Shown: positions 26,520 to 34,280 of the stretch, piece after piece
How positions within the stretch are numbered: position 1 is the stretch's first letter
Layout: every line of letters starts with the position of its first letter
Origin: Tenacibaculum sp. 190130A14a
GTDB taxonomy: Bacteria; Bacteroidota; Bacteroidia; Flavobacteriales; Flavobacteriaceae
Direction of reading: 5' to 3'
DNA length: 64,000 bases
NCBI RefSeq assembly: GCF_964048965.1
Contig: NZ_OZ040189.1
Coordinates: 620,001-684,000, forward strand
Translations under genes and position numbers: made by a program
Notes under the pieces: generated by a model
Databases searched by the model: none
The model's input: the letters and a program-made list of their open reading frames with translations, nothing else
What the model was told of the DNA's origin: nothing

Positions 26520-27386
26520 TTAGAATACTCTAACAATATTAAATCCAAATGCCACATCATTAAACCAAGTTCCTTGTGTTCTTGTTAAGAAGCCTGAATC
26601 GTTGCTTCCAGCAGCATTGGTAAAGACTAATTGAAACACATGGCCGCCAGTTTCAATATCCAGTCCAACAGTAAAAGGATTTTTATAGATCGAGTTTTTA
26701 TGGCGATTTAAGTTGAGAGCATAATCCGCATTAATACTCATTCTTTTGCTAATTTTTAATCGTCCACCTAATCCAATAAGAAACTGATTTAAATTATTGT
26801 CGCCTGTTTGTTGAAATTGCTGAAGGTTATTTTGACGAACAAAGGTCGGAGCAACTATAAGAGATAAATTTTTACTCACTCTCCTTGAAGCTAAAATTTG
26901 TGTGGTAATACTCACACGATCTTTAAAATCTATAGCTGGGAAAATAGCCGTTTTTGAAGCGGTTTCTATATCTACAGCACCGTAACCAACAATGTTTAAA
27001 GGAAAGTCTTTACCTTGTTTTTTAATACTAATTTTGGCGGTACCCGAATAGGTTTTTTCAAAGGAATCCCTGCTTAATCCAAATTGGATTCCATCCCAAA
27101 AACTATATACAAGTTGAATTTTTGTATTAGCTCCATCTAATCCAAAAAATTCATCAATTCCTTGTGAGAAAGGGCCAAACCTATGAGCAACAATTAGATA
27201 AAAATCACCTTTGCTGGCTATTTTTGTAGATTGTAAATTTCCTACTTGCATCGCTTTAAAAGCAGGTAGTTCATAAGTCAAATCTTTGTTGACTTCTTGT
27301 TGCAATTCATTTAGTAAATCATCTTGAGAAAAAGAGTAGTTTACTAAGAAAAGCAATAGTAGAGTTAATAGTCGTTGTTTAATCAT
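26520..27386 (-). CDS. DUF5777 family beta-barrel protein
   Basis: A 288-aa outer-membrane protein with signal peptide MIKQRLLTLLLLFLVNYSFSQ, a short helical stretch, then barrel strands that match the Bacteroidetes DUF5777 family (FYLIVAHRFGPFSQGIDEFFGLDG, IQLVYSFWDGIQFGLSRDSF). The C-terminus ends in a barrel strand DVAFGFNIVRVF. It is the last gene of a four-gene operon, overlapping the OB-fold gene by 8 bases, and is followed by a strong terminator. Family members often sit near YceI and cytochrome-like proteins; the role is unknown. Confidence 0.9.
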   Translation of the reverse strand: MIKQRLLTLLLLFLVNYSFSQDDLLNELQQEVNKDLTYELPAFKAMQVGNLQSTKIASKGDFYLIVAHRFGPFSQGIDEFFGLDGANTKIQLVYSFWDGIQFGLSRDSFEKTYSGTAKISIKKQGKDFPLNIVGYGAVDIETASKTAIFPAIDFKDRVSITTQILASRRVSKNLSLIVAPTFVRQNNLQQFQQTGDNNLNQFLIGLGGRLKISKRMSINADYALNLNRHKNSIYKNPFTVGLDIETGGHVFQLVFTNAAGSNDSGFLTRTQGTWFNDVAFGFNIVRVF

Positions 27387-27789
27387 GTTGAATATTTTTA
27401 ATAATACAGTAGTTAAGTTTCAGTTCTTCTAATAAATCATCGTAGCCAATGATTTGTCCTTTTATATATACTTCTTGATTAAGTTGTACAGACCCTATAT
27501 CTGATTGTTTTTTAAATTGACAATAAATGCCATTACGAAGCACCAGTCCAAAATTGTCTTTGGAATCTACCTTTCCTTTTAAAGTCACCATTTTATTTAG
27601 CCAAGGTTTAATCCCTTCTTTTTGTATCGTGTCTATAAAGCTAGAAGCTTTACCAACAAATACCGATTTTACCTTAGCGGTTGTTTTGTGTGGTTTAAAA
27701 ACCACATAATTAAACACTAAGTAAAATCCTAATAGGAATAGGATTACACTATAAAATAGCCTTCTTTTATTTTTTTTCGGAAAGTTCAT
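27379..27789 (-). CDS. Membrane-anchored OB-fold protein
   Basis: A 136-aa protein starting MNFPKKNKRRLFYSV at 27789; a TTG 12 bases further upstream is rejected in favour of this ATG. One membrane segment (about residues 11-28) is followed by a periplasmic domain with strands MVTLKGKVDSKDNFGLVLRNGIYCQFKK and EVYIKGQIIGYDDLL, resembling the tRNA_anti-like/OB-fold family. Overlap of 23 bases with yceI upstream and 8 bases with the DUF5777 gene downstream shows tight coupling. Function unknown; I infer an envelope role from the operon. Confidence 0.8.
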   Translation of the reverse strand: MNFPKKNKRRLFYSVILFLLGFYLVFNYVVFKPHKTTAKVKSVFVGKASSFIDTIQKEGIKPWLNKMVTLKGKVDSKDNFGLVLRNGIYCQFKKQSDIGSVQLNQEVYIKGQIIGYDDLLEELKLNYCIIKNIQHD

Positions 27790-28303
27790 AATGGATATCA
27801 ATATCTATACGATTTGCTATTTTCTTTCTTACAATACTGGGTATTTTAATATTGAAATCGGCTGGTGAAACAGAAAATGTAGATTTTAATACTATTTGAT
27901 TGTTGCTTTTTTGAATAGATCCAATTGTTTCTATAGGTTTTTCAATACCTTTTATAGTTAAGATACCACTGATTTTATATGTTTTTTGAGAATTGATATT
28001 TTCCCAATTGAAATCATGTATACTTCCTTTAAAAGTTGCTTTTGGAAACTCATCAGAATCCATGTAGTTCTCGTTGAAATGTTCTTGCATTAAAGCAACT
28101 CTAAACCTGAAGGCTTTTATTAGTAAAAGTGTGGCAATCTTGCCACTATTAACGTCCAGTATTACTGTAGAGCTATTGTTTTTTGCTTCAACAGGTTCAA
28201 AGGCATCAACAGATGCTTTGAATGCTGTTACCCCTGTCCTGGTGAAGAACTTTTGACTAAAAGTAATTTGAGTGCAAAGCAAGAATAGAATTAAGATTCT
28301 CAT
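27767..28303 (-). CDS. YceI-family periplasmic protein
   Basis: A 178-aa secreted protein with signal peptide MRILILFLLCTQITFSQ. The body matches the YceI lipocalin-like barrel: FTRTGVTAFKASVDAF, RVALMQEHFNENYMDSDEFPKATFKGSI (about residues 66-95), then ISGILTIKGIEKPIETIGSI. YceI proteins bind amphipathic or isoprenoid molecules such as ubiquinone-like lipids. It is the second gene of a minus-strand operon, 11 bases after the cytochrome-like lipoprotein gene and overlapping the OB-fold gene by 23 bases. Confidence 0.92.
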   Translation of the reverse strand: MRILILFLLCTQITFSQKFFTRTGVTAFKASVDAFEPVEAKNNSSTVILDVNSGKIATLLLIKAFRFRVALMQEHFNENYMDSDEFPKATFKGSIHDFNWENINSQKTYKISGILTIKGIEKPIETIGSIQKSNNQIVLKSTFSVSPADFNIKIPSIVRKKIANRIDIDIHYELSEKK

Positions 28304-28314
28304 AAGGGGCGTTT

Positions 28315-28680
28315 TTAGTTTTCAAGATATCCGTCGTCTTTCCAATTATTTATCAAATTAATAATTGATTGAACTCTTCCGGTAGGAGGCATGGGATTGG
28401 AACTACTATTGATTCTCGCAATTAGATTTCCATTTTGAGCAGCATTTTTAACTTGCGTAAAATTGGTTAAAGGGAGTCCTCCAGTTGGAGCTACTGCATC
28501 ATGGCAACTTGCTGTTGCACAACTGCTATTTATAACAGTTTTCACATCTTTGTCATAGGTTGTTTTAGCTGTTGGTGTAGGGTTTACTGGTCCTGATGGA
28601 CTAGCATCACTATCTGATGAGCAACTTGTTAAAGAAATACAAATACTGAATGCTAGAAAAAGTAATGATTTTGTTCTCAT
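28315..28680 (-). CDS. Lipoprotein with cytochrome-c-like CX4CH motif
   Basis: A 121-aa lipoprotein (signal ends LTSC, lipid on Cys20), a Ser/Pro/Thr linker, and a small domain with C54-x4-C59-H60 (SCATASCHD) and a Met at 97 in NPMPPTG, placed as in small c-type cytochromes. The extra residues in the haem motif are unusual, and I cannot show haem attachment. The C-terminal INLINNWKDDGY is also cytochrome-like. It begins the operon with yceI, an OB-fold protein and a DUF5777 barrel, suggesting a redox-linked envelope function (inference). Confidence 0.8.
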   Translation of the reverse strand: MRTKSLLFLAFSICISLTSCSSDSDASPSGPVNPTPTAKTTYDKDVKTVINSSCATASCHDAVAPTGGLPLTNFTQVKNAAQNGNLIARINSSSNPMPPTGRVQSIINLINNWKDDGYLEN

Positions 28681-28959
28681 AAGTGTAGGTTTTAAGGTTT
28701 GTAATATTCCAGGGTTTTATATTCCTTGGTAATAATTAGCTAGAAAACAGGTAAGTTTCTAATAACTAGTTTTCTAAATGTTCGTGGGATTTTAGTTTTT
28801 GTATAAATAAAACATTCTAACTCTAATTCTCCCTACTAATTGAGTAGGAATTTTTAAAGAATGCTTACAGAGAGCATTGTTTTTTAGATATTTATTTTAT
28901 TTGTTTACGGGGTTAAATACCCTATCTTTGCTGGTTATAAGAAGTTAGAAATACGTCGA
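28681..28959. other. Intergenic region with inverted repeats and the lepA promoter
   Basis: This 279-base gap holds no gene. It contains an imperfect inverted repeat TAGAAAAC/GTTTTCTA (28741-28748 and 28769-28776), a small hairpin CCTACT/AGTAGG (28832-28848), and another AATGCT/AGCATT stem (near 28859-28876) followed by TTGTTTTTT. Close to lepA it carries the full promoter listed next. The role of the hairpins is unknown; they may end or attenuate transcripts between the divergent genes. Confidence 0.5.
28900..28930 (+). promoter_or_regulatory. lepA promoter
   Basis: TTTG at 28900-28903 and TATCTTTG at 28923-28930 are 19 bases apart, a full Bacteroidetes consensus promoter with a 29-base leader before lepA. 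Confidence 0.8.
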
Positions 28960-30756
28960 ATGAAGAATATTAGAAATTTTTGCATTATTGCACATATTGA
29001 TCATGGTAAAAGTACTTTAGCAGATAGGTTGTTAGATTTTACTGGAGCTGTAACGGAAAGAGAGAAGCAAGATCAGTTGTTAGATAATATGGATTTGGAG
29101 CGTGAGCGTGGAATTACCATTAAATCGCATGCTATTCAAATGGATTATAAATATAACGGAGAAGATTATATTTTGAATTTAATTGATACTCCTGGACACG
29201 TAGATTTTTCTTATGAGGTTTCTCGTTCTATCGCTGCTTGTGAAGGTGCTCTATTAATTGTAGATGCCGCACAGAGTATTCAAGCGCAAACAATTTCTAA
29301 TTTATACTTGGCATTAGAAAATGACTTGGAAATTATTCCAGTACTAAATAAAGTAGACTTACCATCAGCAAACCCAGAAGAAGTAACGGATGATATTGTT
29401 GATTTGTTAGGCTGTGATCCTGAGGATGTTATTCCTGCAAGTGGAAAAACAGGTTTTGGAGTAGATAAAATCTTAGAAGCAATCATTGAAAGAGTGCCTG
29501 CTCCAAAAGGAAATCCAGACGCTCCATTAAAAGCTTTGATTTTTGATAGTGTTTATAACTCTTATAGAGGAATTGAAACTTACTTTAGAGTAATTGACGG
29601 TTCTATTAAAAAGAATCAACAAATTAAGTTTATGGCTACTGGAAAACAGTATGGAGCTGACGAGGTAGGTACACTTAAATTAGAGCAAGTAGTTAAAAAG
29701 GAAATTAAGACGGGTGATGTAGGATATTTAATTACGGGTATTAAAGCTGCAAAAGAAGTAAAAGTAGGAGATACGATTACTGATTTTGCAAACCCTACTA
29801 CAGATATAATTGAAGGATTTGAGGATGTAAAACCAATGGTGTTTGCTGGGATCTATCCGGTAGATACAGAAGATTATGAAGAACTTCGTGCTTCTATGGA
29901 GAAGTTACAACTGAATGATGCTTCTTTAGTTTTTCAACCGGAAAGTTCTGCTGCTCTAGGTTTTGGTTTCCGATGTGGATTCTTAGGAATGTTACATATG
30001 GAAATTATTCAAGAGCGTTTAGAGCGTGAGTTTAACATGACTGTTATTACTACGGTTCCTAACGTAAGTTATCATGCATTTACAAAGAAGAATCCAGATG
30101 AGATCATTATTGTTAATAATCCATCAGATTTACCAGACCCATCTAAGTTAGATAGAGTAGAAGAACCATTTATCAAAGCATCAATTATTACAAAAGCTGA
30201 TTTTGTTGGTCAAGTAATGTCATTATGTATTGAGAAACGTGGTCAAATAGTAAATCAAACGTATTTAACACCAGAACGTGTTGAGTTGATTTTTGATATG
30301 CCATTGGCAGAAATAGTTTTCGATTTTTATGATCGTTTAAAAACGGTTTCAAAAGGATATGCCTCTTTTGATTATCATCCAATTGGAATGCAGAAATCAA
30401 AATTAGTGCGTGTAGATATGTTATTAAACGGACAATCAGTAGACGCTCTTTCTGCGTTATTACATGATAGTAATGCTTATTCAATAGGAAAGCGTATTTG
30501 TGAGAAGTTGAAAGAATTGATTCCGCGTCAGCAATTTGATATTCCGATTCAGGCGGCTATCGGAGCTAAAATTATAGCTCGTGAAACAGTAAAAGCTTTA
30601 CGTAAAGATGTAACAGCAAAATGTTATGGAGGGGATATTTCTCGTAAGCGTAAACTTTTAGAAAAGCAGAAAAAAGGTAAGAAACGTATGCGACAAGTTG
30701 GAAATGTTGAAATTCCACAGCAAGCGTTCATGGCAGTTTTAAAACTGAATGATTAA
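28960..30756 (+). CDS. lepA: Elongation factor 4 (LepA)
   Basis: Translational GTPase that back-translocates stalled ribosomes. The 598-aa product has the G1 motif [18 protein letters not shown] and the CTD typical of LepA: the segment [20 protein letters not shown] at the C-terminus with [19 protein letters not shown] before it. It is monocistronic, with its own promoter and a hairpin terminator after it. Confidence 0.98.
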   Translation: MKNIRNFCIIAHIDHGKSTLADRLLDFTGAVTEREKQDQLLDNMDLERERGITIKSHAIQMDYKYNGEDYILNLIDTPGHVDFSYEVSRSIAACEGALLIVDAAQSIQAQTISNLYLALENDLEIIPVLNKVDLPSANPEEVTDDIVDLLGCDPEDVIPASGKTGFGVDKILEAIIERVPAPKGNPDAPLKALIFDSVYNSYRGIETYFRVIDGSIKKNQQIKFMATGKQYGADEVGTLKLEQVVKKEIKTGDVGYLITGIKAAKEVKVGDTITDFANPTTDIIEGFEDVKPMVFAGIYPVDTEDYEELRASMEKLQLNDASLVFQPESSAALGFGFRCGFLGMLHMEIIQERLEREFNMTVITTVPNVSYHAFTKKNPDEIIIVNNPSDLPDPSKLDRVEEPFIKASIITKADFVGQVMSLCIEKRGQIVNQTYLTPERVELIFDMPLAEIVFDFYDRLKTVSKGYASFDYHPIGMQKSKLVRVDMLLNGQSVDALSALLHDSNAYSIGKRICEKLKELIPRQQFDIPIQAAIGAKIIARETVKALRKDVTAKCYGGDISRKRKLLEKQKKGKKRMRQVGNVEIPQQAFMAVLKLND

Positions 30757-30761
30757 AATAC

Positions 30762-30796
30762 AAAACCTCAACTCCTGTTAGTTGAGGTTTTTTCTT
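30762..30796 (+). terminator. lepA terminator
   Basis: AACCTCAACT and AGTTGAGGTT form a perfect 10-bp stem around a 6-base loop, followed by a run of T. Confidence 0.9.
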
Positions 30797-30809
30797 TGAG
30801 ATTATTTTT

Positions 30810-30818
30810 TATTTTTAC
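30810..30818 (+). promoter_or_regulatory. Variant -7 element before the Bax-inhibitor-like gene
   Basis: TATTTTTAC lies 31 bases upstream of the ATG at 30850, at the distance expected for a leader. It differs from TAnnTTTG by ending in TAC, like several others in the window. Confidence 0.35.
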
Positions 30819-30888
30819 GAACTAAAAAATAACTTAATTAAAAATTATTATGGAATAAAATTCGTTTAACTCCTTTAATGAAGGGAAA

Positions 30889-31566
30889 GTGCTAGTAGCA
30901 GATAGTTCGCAGCTAGAAAGAGTAGCTTTTTACAAGAAAACATATGCACATGTTGCTGGAGGTGTATTATTGTTTGTCATTTTTGAATTCTTATTGTTTC
31001 AAAGCAATGCAATTGTAGAATTTGCTTTATCTATGATAGATGGCTATAAATGGCTGTTATTACTTGGAGGTTTTATGTTAGTTACAAACTATGCAGAAAG
31101 TACCGCCTTAAAAACAACAGATAAAAACTTACAGTATATGGCGTATGCAGGGTATATCTTTGCTGAAGCCTTTATATTTATTCCTTTAATTTATATAGCA
31201 ATAGCTTATACCCAAAGCTTTGATATCTTGCAACAAGCAGCTATTGTAACATTAACTTTATTTGCAGGTTTGTCGGCAGTAGTTTTAATAACGAAAAAAG
31301 ATTTTTCTTTTTTAAGAGCAGCGTTAACTATTGGTTTTTTTATAGCGATAGGTTTGTTGGTTGCTGGAACTTTATTTGGGTTTAATTTAGGGCTTTGGTT
31401 TTCAGTTGGAATGTGTGTGTTAGCTGGAGGTTCAATATTATATCAAACATCTAACCTAATTCATAAATTTACTACAGAAGATTACATACCGGCAGCATTG
31501 GGATTATTTGCTTCTTTAATGTTATTGTTTTGGTATGTTTTACAGATATTTTTAAGTAGAGATTAA
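30889..31566 (+). CDS. Bax inhibitor-1 (YccA/TMBIM) family membrane protein, apparent 5' nonsense mutation
   Basis: A membrane protein of about 225 aa from the GTG at 30889, with seven hydrophobic segments and the family-like start ADSSQLERVAFYKKTYAHVAGG and a conserved central GFNLGLWFSVGMCVLAGGS. The annotated start is not convincing: 39 bases upstream is an in-frame ATG-GAA, then a TAA at 30856, and the following codons read NSFNSFNEGKVLVAD, which continues the protein perfectly. The original start was thus most likely the ATG at 30850 (a 238-aa protein), interrupted by a nonsense codon or by a sequence error. BI-1 proteins conduct calcium or protons; the bacterial role is uncertain. Confidence 0.8.
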   Translation: MLVADSSQLERVAFYKKTYAHVAGGVLLFVIFEFLLFQSNAIVEFALSMIDGYKWLLLLGGFMLVTNYAESTALKTTDKNLQYMAYAGYIFAEAFIFIPLIYIAIAYTQSFDILQQAAIVTLTLFAGLSAVVLITKKDFSFLRAALTIGFFIAIGLLVAGTLFGFNLGLWFSVGMCVLAGGSILYQTSNLIHKFTTEDYIPAALGLFASLMLLFWYVLQIFLSRD

Positions 31567-31585
31567 TTGATTAGAAAAATATATA

Positions 31586-31622
31586 ATGGAAACCTCTGTT
31601 AGTTCACTAACGGGGGTTTTAT
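31586..31622 (+). terminator. Terminator after the Bax-inhibitor-like gene
   Basis: AACCTCTGTTAG (31591-31602) pairs with CTAACGGGGGTT (31607-31618) with a few mismatches, followed by TTTTATTTG. The stem includes the stop codon of the convergent CPBP gene at 31599. Confidence 0.65.
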
Positions 31623-32369
31623 TTGTTTTTTTATTAGGTACATTCCGTAGATAAAACAAGGAGCAACCAATAGCACAGTTAGTAAAGCATTGGTAGGAGA
31701 ACTTTGTGTTGATTGCTGGATACTAAAATCTAAGCCAACATGGTCAATTTTTGCAAAAAAGTCTATCAAGGCATGTGCTATTATTAACGGATATATACGT
31801 TTGGTTATTAAAAGTAATGCTCCGAACATGATGCCGATAAAAGTTGCAAATACTACCTGAGAAAGTTCACCATATATACCTTTGTCAAATCGAATTAAAT
31901 GTAGTAGTCCGAAAACTAAAGAAGCTATAATAATAGCAGTATGAGGTTTGTTAAAATATTTTACTAAACTCGATTGTACAAATCCTCGAATACTTAATTC
32001 TTCAGCATATCCAATGCTTATACAATAGATAAGAAGCACAAGAATGTTTACGAAAGAGTTGGTGTGAATATCATCTGAGAAAAGAATGTTTAATCCGATC
32101 AAATAGGCGGCGCCAAATACAACCAAATATACCTTATGGGGCTTTATTTTTGATAACCCAGCTTCTTTTTCAAGACTATTAGAAATAATCATAAAATAAG
32201 AGAAAAACGTCAACAGAATATTGAATAGCGTTTTAACAATAAGGAGTGTCTTGTAAGATGTAATGTCAAGTTCAATTAAATATGTAATAGTTACTTGCTT
32301 TGTTACTGTTACAAGTACAAGAATTAGTATAAAGGCTAGTACTTTTCTAAATAGTCCAGATTCTTTCAT
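31599..32369 (-). CDS. CPBP-family intramembrane metalloprotease
   Basis: A 256-aa membrane protein of the CAAX protease/bacteriocin-processing (ABI) family. It has seven or eight membrane segments and the three catalytic motifs: EE at 123-124 with Arg128 (AEELSIRGF), His157 in GLLHL, and His199 in IIAHALIDF. Such enzymes cleave membrane-embedded or self-immunity substrates. Its neighbours on the same strand are a LytTR regulator and its kinase upstream, but the 68-base gap and the direction make operon membership uncertain. Confidence 0.9.
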   Translation of the reverse strand: MKESGLFRKVLAFILILVLVTVTKQVTITYLIELDITSYKTLLIVKTLFNILLTFFSYFMIISNSLEKEAGLSKIKPHKVYLVVFGAAYLIGLNILFSDDIHTNSFVNILVLLIYCISIGYAEELSIRGFVQSSLVKYFNKPHTAIIIASLVFGLLHLIRFDKGIYGELSQVVFATFIGIMFGALLLITKRIYPLIIAHALIDFFAKIDHVGLDFSIQQSTQSSPTNALLTVLLVAPCFIYGMYLIKKQIKPPLVN

Positions 32370-32436
32370 AGTAGTTAGAAGATTTATGGTTAAGACGCTT
32401 TAGAAATCAATTTGTTACATGACTATCTAAATGTAG

Positions 32437-33201
32437 TTATTGTTCTAACCATTTTCTAAAATCAGCTGTTGTAGATGAACTTGTCATAGGTTTTTCGTTA
32501 ACTCCTTTAAGTGTAATTAAAAGCCTGTTTTTAAAATGACTTTCAATAGTTTCAATGTAGTCTATACTTATTATTTCACTTCTATTAATCTTGAAAAAAC
32601 GTGCTGGATTTAACTGACTAAAAATACTACTTAAGGTCTGTGAAATAGTGTGTCGTTTACCTTTTGCATCTGTAGCAATACAAAAATCACCAGCTGCTTC
32701 GATTAAACTAATGTCTCCAACATTTAGCAGTTGGATTCCTTTAGTTTTTTTGATAACAAAACGTTTTTTATAAGAAGTGTTTTCTTCCTGCAATGCAGAC
32801 TTTAAATTGGATAGGGTGTTTGCGTTGAGTTTTTTATAGTTTCCTTGTTTAAATAAAGATTCATATTTTTCTATTGCTTTATTAAAATCAGATTTTGAAT
32901 AAGGTTTTAAGATATAGGCAATTCCGTTGGTGTTAAAAGCTTTAAATAAATATTCGTCATGTGCAGAACAGAAGATAATTGGAACATCGATAGAAACTTC
33001 GTCAAACAAATCAAAAGAAATTCCGTCGAGTAATTGAATGTCAGATAAAATAAAATCGTAACTATTCTTTAGTAAAAGTGTTTTTCCTTCTGCATTAGAT
33101 CGAGCAACGTCGTGAGAAAAGTTTTCTCCAAATGAACTTGTCAAATAATTGATTAACTTTTGATATGCAGGTATTTCGTCTTCTAAAATTAGGATGTACA
33201 T
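32437..33201 (-). CDS. LytTR-family response regulator (second module)
   Basis: A 254-aa regulator. The receiver domain has EDE at 7-9, phosphoacceptor Asp54 in FILSDIQLLDG, and YILKPYSKSD. The LytTR domain begins near residue 150 with LNVGDISLIEAAGDFCIATD and FFKINRSEIISIDYIETIESHF. Its gene starts 4 bases after the kinase ends. It is the paralogue of the regulator at 9625, and again next to a TonB-receptor-like barrel, here upstream on the same strand. Confidence 0.94.
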   Translation of the reverse strand: MYILILEDEIPAYQKLINYLTSSFGENFSHDVARSNAEGKTLLLKNSYDFILSDIQLLDGISFDLFDEVSIDVPIIFCSAHDEYLFKAFNTNGIAYILKPYSKSDFNKAIEKYESLFKQGNYKKLNANTLSNLKSALQEENTSYKKRFVIKKTKGIQLLNVGDISLIEAAGDFCIATDAKGKRHTISQTLSSIFSQLNPARFFKINRSEIISIDYIETIESHFKNRLLITLKGVNEKPMTSSSTTADFRKWLEQ

Positions 33202-33205
33202 AGAG

Positions 33206-34213
33206 CTAGTTTTCTTGACTTAATTTAATTATTGGAATAGAAACAATAAAACGTTGATTCGCATTTTTAATATCTACTTTTTTGTCGGATAATAATTGAT
33301 AGCGTGTTTGTAAGTTCTGCAATCCGGTACCTAAACTTTCGGTGTTTGGGTTGTTTGATTTTGTATTATTTACCGTAAGCCAATCGTTGTTAATTGTAAT
33401 TTTAGTTTGTACAGATTTTTCACTTGCTTTATTGTGTTTCACCACATTTTCTAAAAGCGCTTGTAAGGCTCCAGTTGGTATGAACTTATCGATTGTATCT
33501 ACATCTTTTTCAATAGAGAATTTATAATCATTCCCAAAACGAGTTTCTATTAAGAAAATGTAATTTTCAGCGAATTGAAGTTCTTCAGATAGCTCCATAA
33601 CTTCTGCATCTTTAGTTCGAATTAAGTAGCGGTATATTAAAGATAATCTGTTAATATATTCTTTGGCTTTTTTTGAGTCCGTATCAATTAAACTATCTAA
33701 AGTATTTAGATTGTTGAATAAAAAATGAGGGTCTATTTGTGAACGCAACAGTTTTAATTCATTTTCTTTTTGTTGTTTTTCAATTTTTAAAAATTGAGAT
33801 TGGCCTTCATAGAATTTTTTCGTTAAGAGTACTCCTAATAACAATCCAATACTATCTAATAATCTAAAAACTGAAGATATAAAAAGATCTATTCCTGTAG
33901 GAAATTTAGCCCAATTACCTTCACCACTCCAGTAGTTGGTAACTTTATCGATATATCCAGTAATAAAAAGAATAGAAAGTCCGTAAAAGGTAAATTGAAA
34001 ATACTTTTGTCTATGTACAAGGTAATTTGGAATTAACCAATACATAAAAAGCATTACGGCAAGTAAGGATAGAATGATTGAACTAGAAAAATCTATTAAA
34101 TATTCCTTTAACATATTTTCTTCTCTATAATAATCAATAGAGTTGATGATAACTGTTACTGAGTAAACAATTATAATAGTAATCCAATCTGATTTGTCAA
34201 GCTTAGTATTCAT
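33206..34213 (-). CDS. LytS-type sensor histidine kinase (second module)
   Basis: A 335-aa kinase with four membrane segments (about residues 10-130), a linker coiled coil and the motif IDPHFLFNNLNTL with His163. The ATP-binding motif ALLENVVKHNKAS lies near residue 260 and a glycine-rich GLQNLQTRYQLL near 300. There is no separate sensor domain. It lies 67 bases downstream of the barrel gene at 34281, with a perfect 11-bp hairpin in the gap, and is followed by its LytTR partner. Confidence 0.93.
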   Translation of the reverse strand: MNTKLDKSDWITIIIVYSVTVIINSIDYYREENMLKEYLIDFSSSIILSLLAVMLFMYWLIPNYLVHRQKYFQFTFYGLSILFITGYIDKVTNYWSGEGNWAKFPTGIDLFISSVFRLLDSIGLLLGVLLTKKFYEGQSQFLKIEKQQKENELKLLRSQIDPHFLFNNLNTLDSLIDTDSKKAKEYINRLSLIYRYLIRTKDAEVMELSEELQFAENYIFLIETRFGNDYKFSIEKDVDTIDKFIPTGALQALLENVVKHNKASEKSVQTKITINNDWLTVNNTKSNNPNTESLGTGLQNLQTRYQLLSDKKVDIKNANQRFIVSIPIIKLSQEN

Positions 34214-34227
34214 AATAATTTTAGATA

Positions 34228-34255
34228 GACATCACATGTTATAGCATGTGATGTC
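34228..34255. repeat. Perfect 11-bp inverted repeat between barrel and kinase genes
   Basis: GACATCACATG (34228-34238) pairs with CATGTGATGTC (34245-34255) around the loop TTATAG. No T-run follows on either strand, so it is not a standard terminator. It lies between the barrel stop (34281) and the kinase start (34213), where a hairpin could set the ratio of the two transcripts or bind a regulator. Confidence 0.85.
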
Positions 34256-34280
34256 GTGATGAAAACAAATGTAAAAGAAA

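Noticed and set aside
30188..30484. 98-codon frame on the minus strand within lepA
   Set aside because: It is the antisense of a strongly conserved lepA region, without a promoter or a homologue that I recognise.
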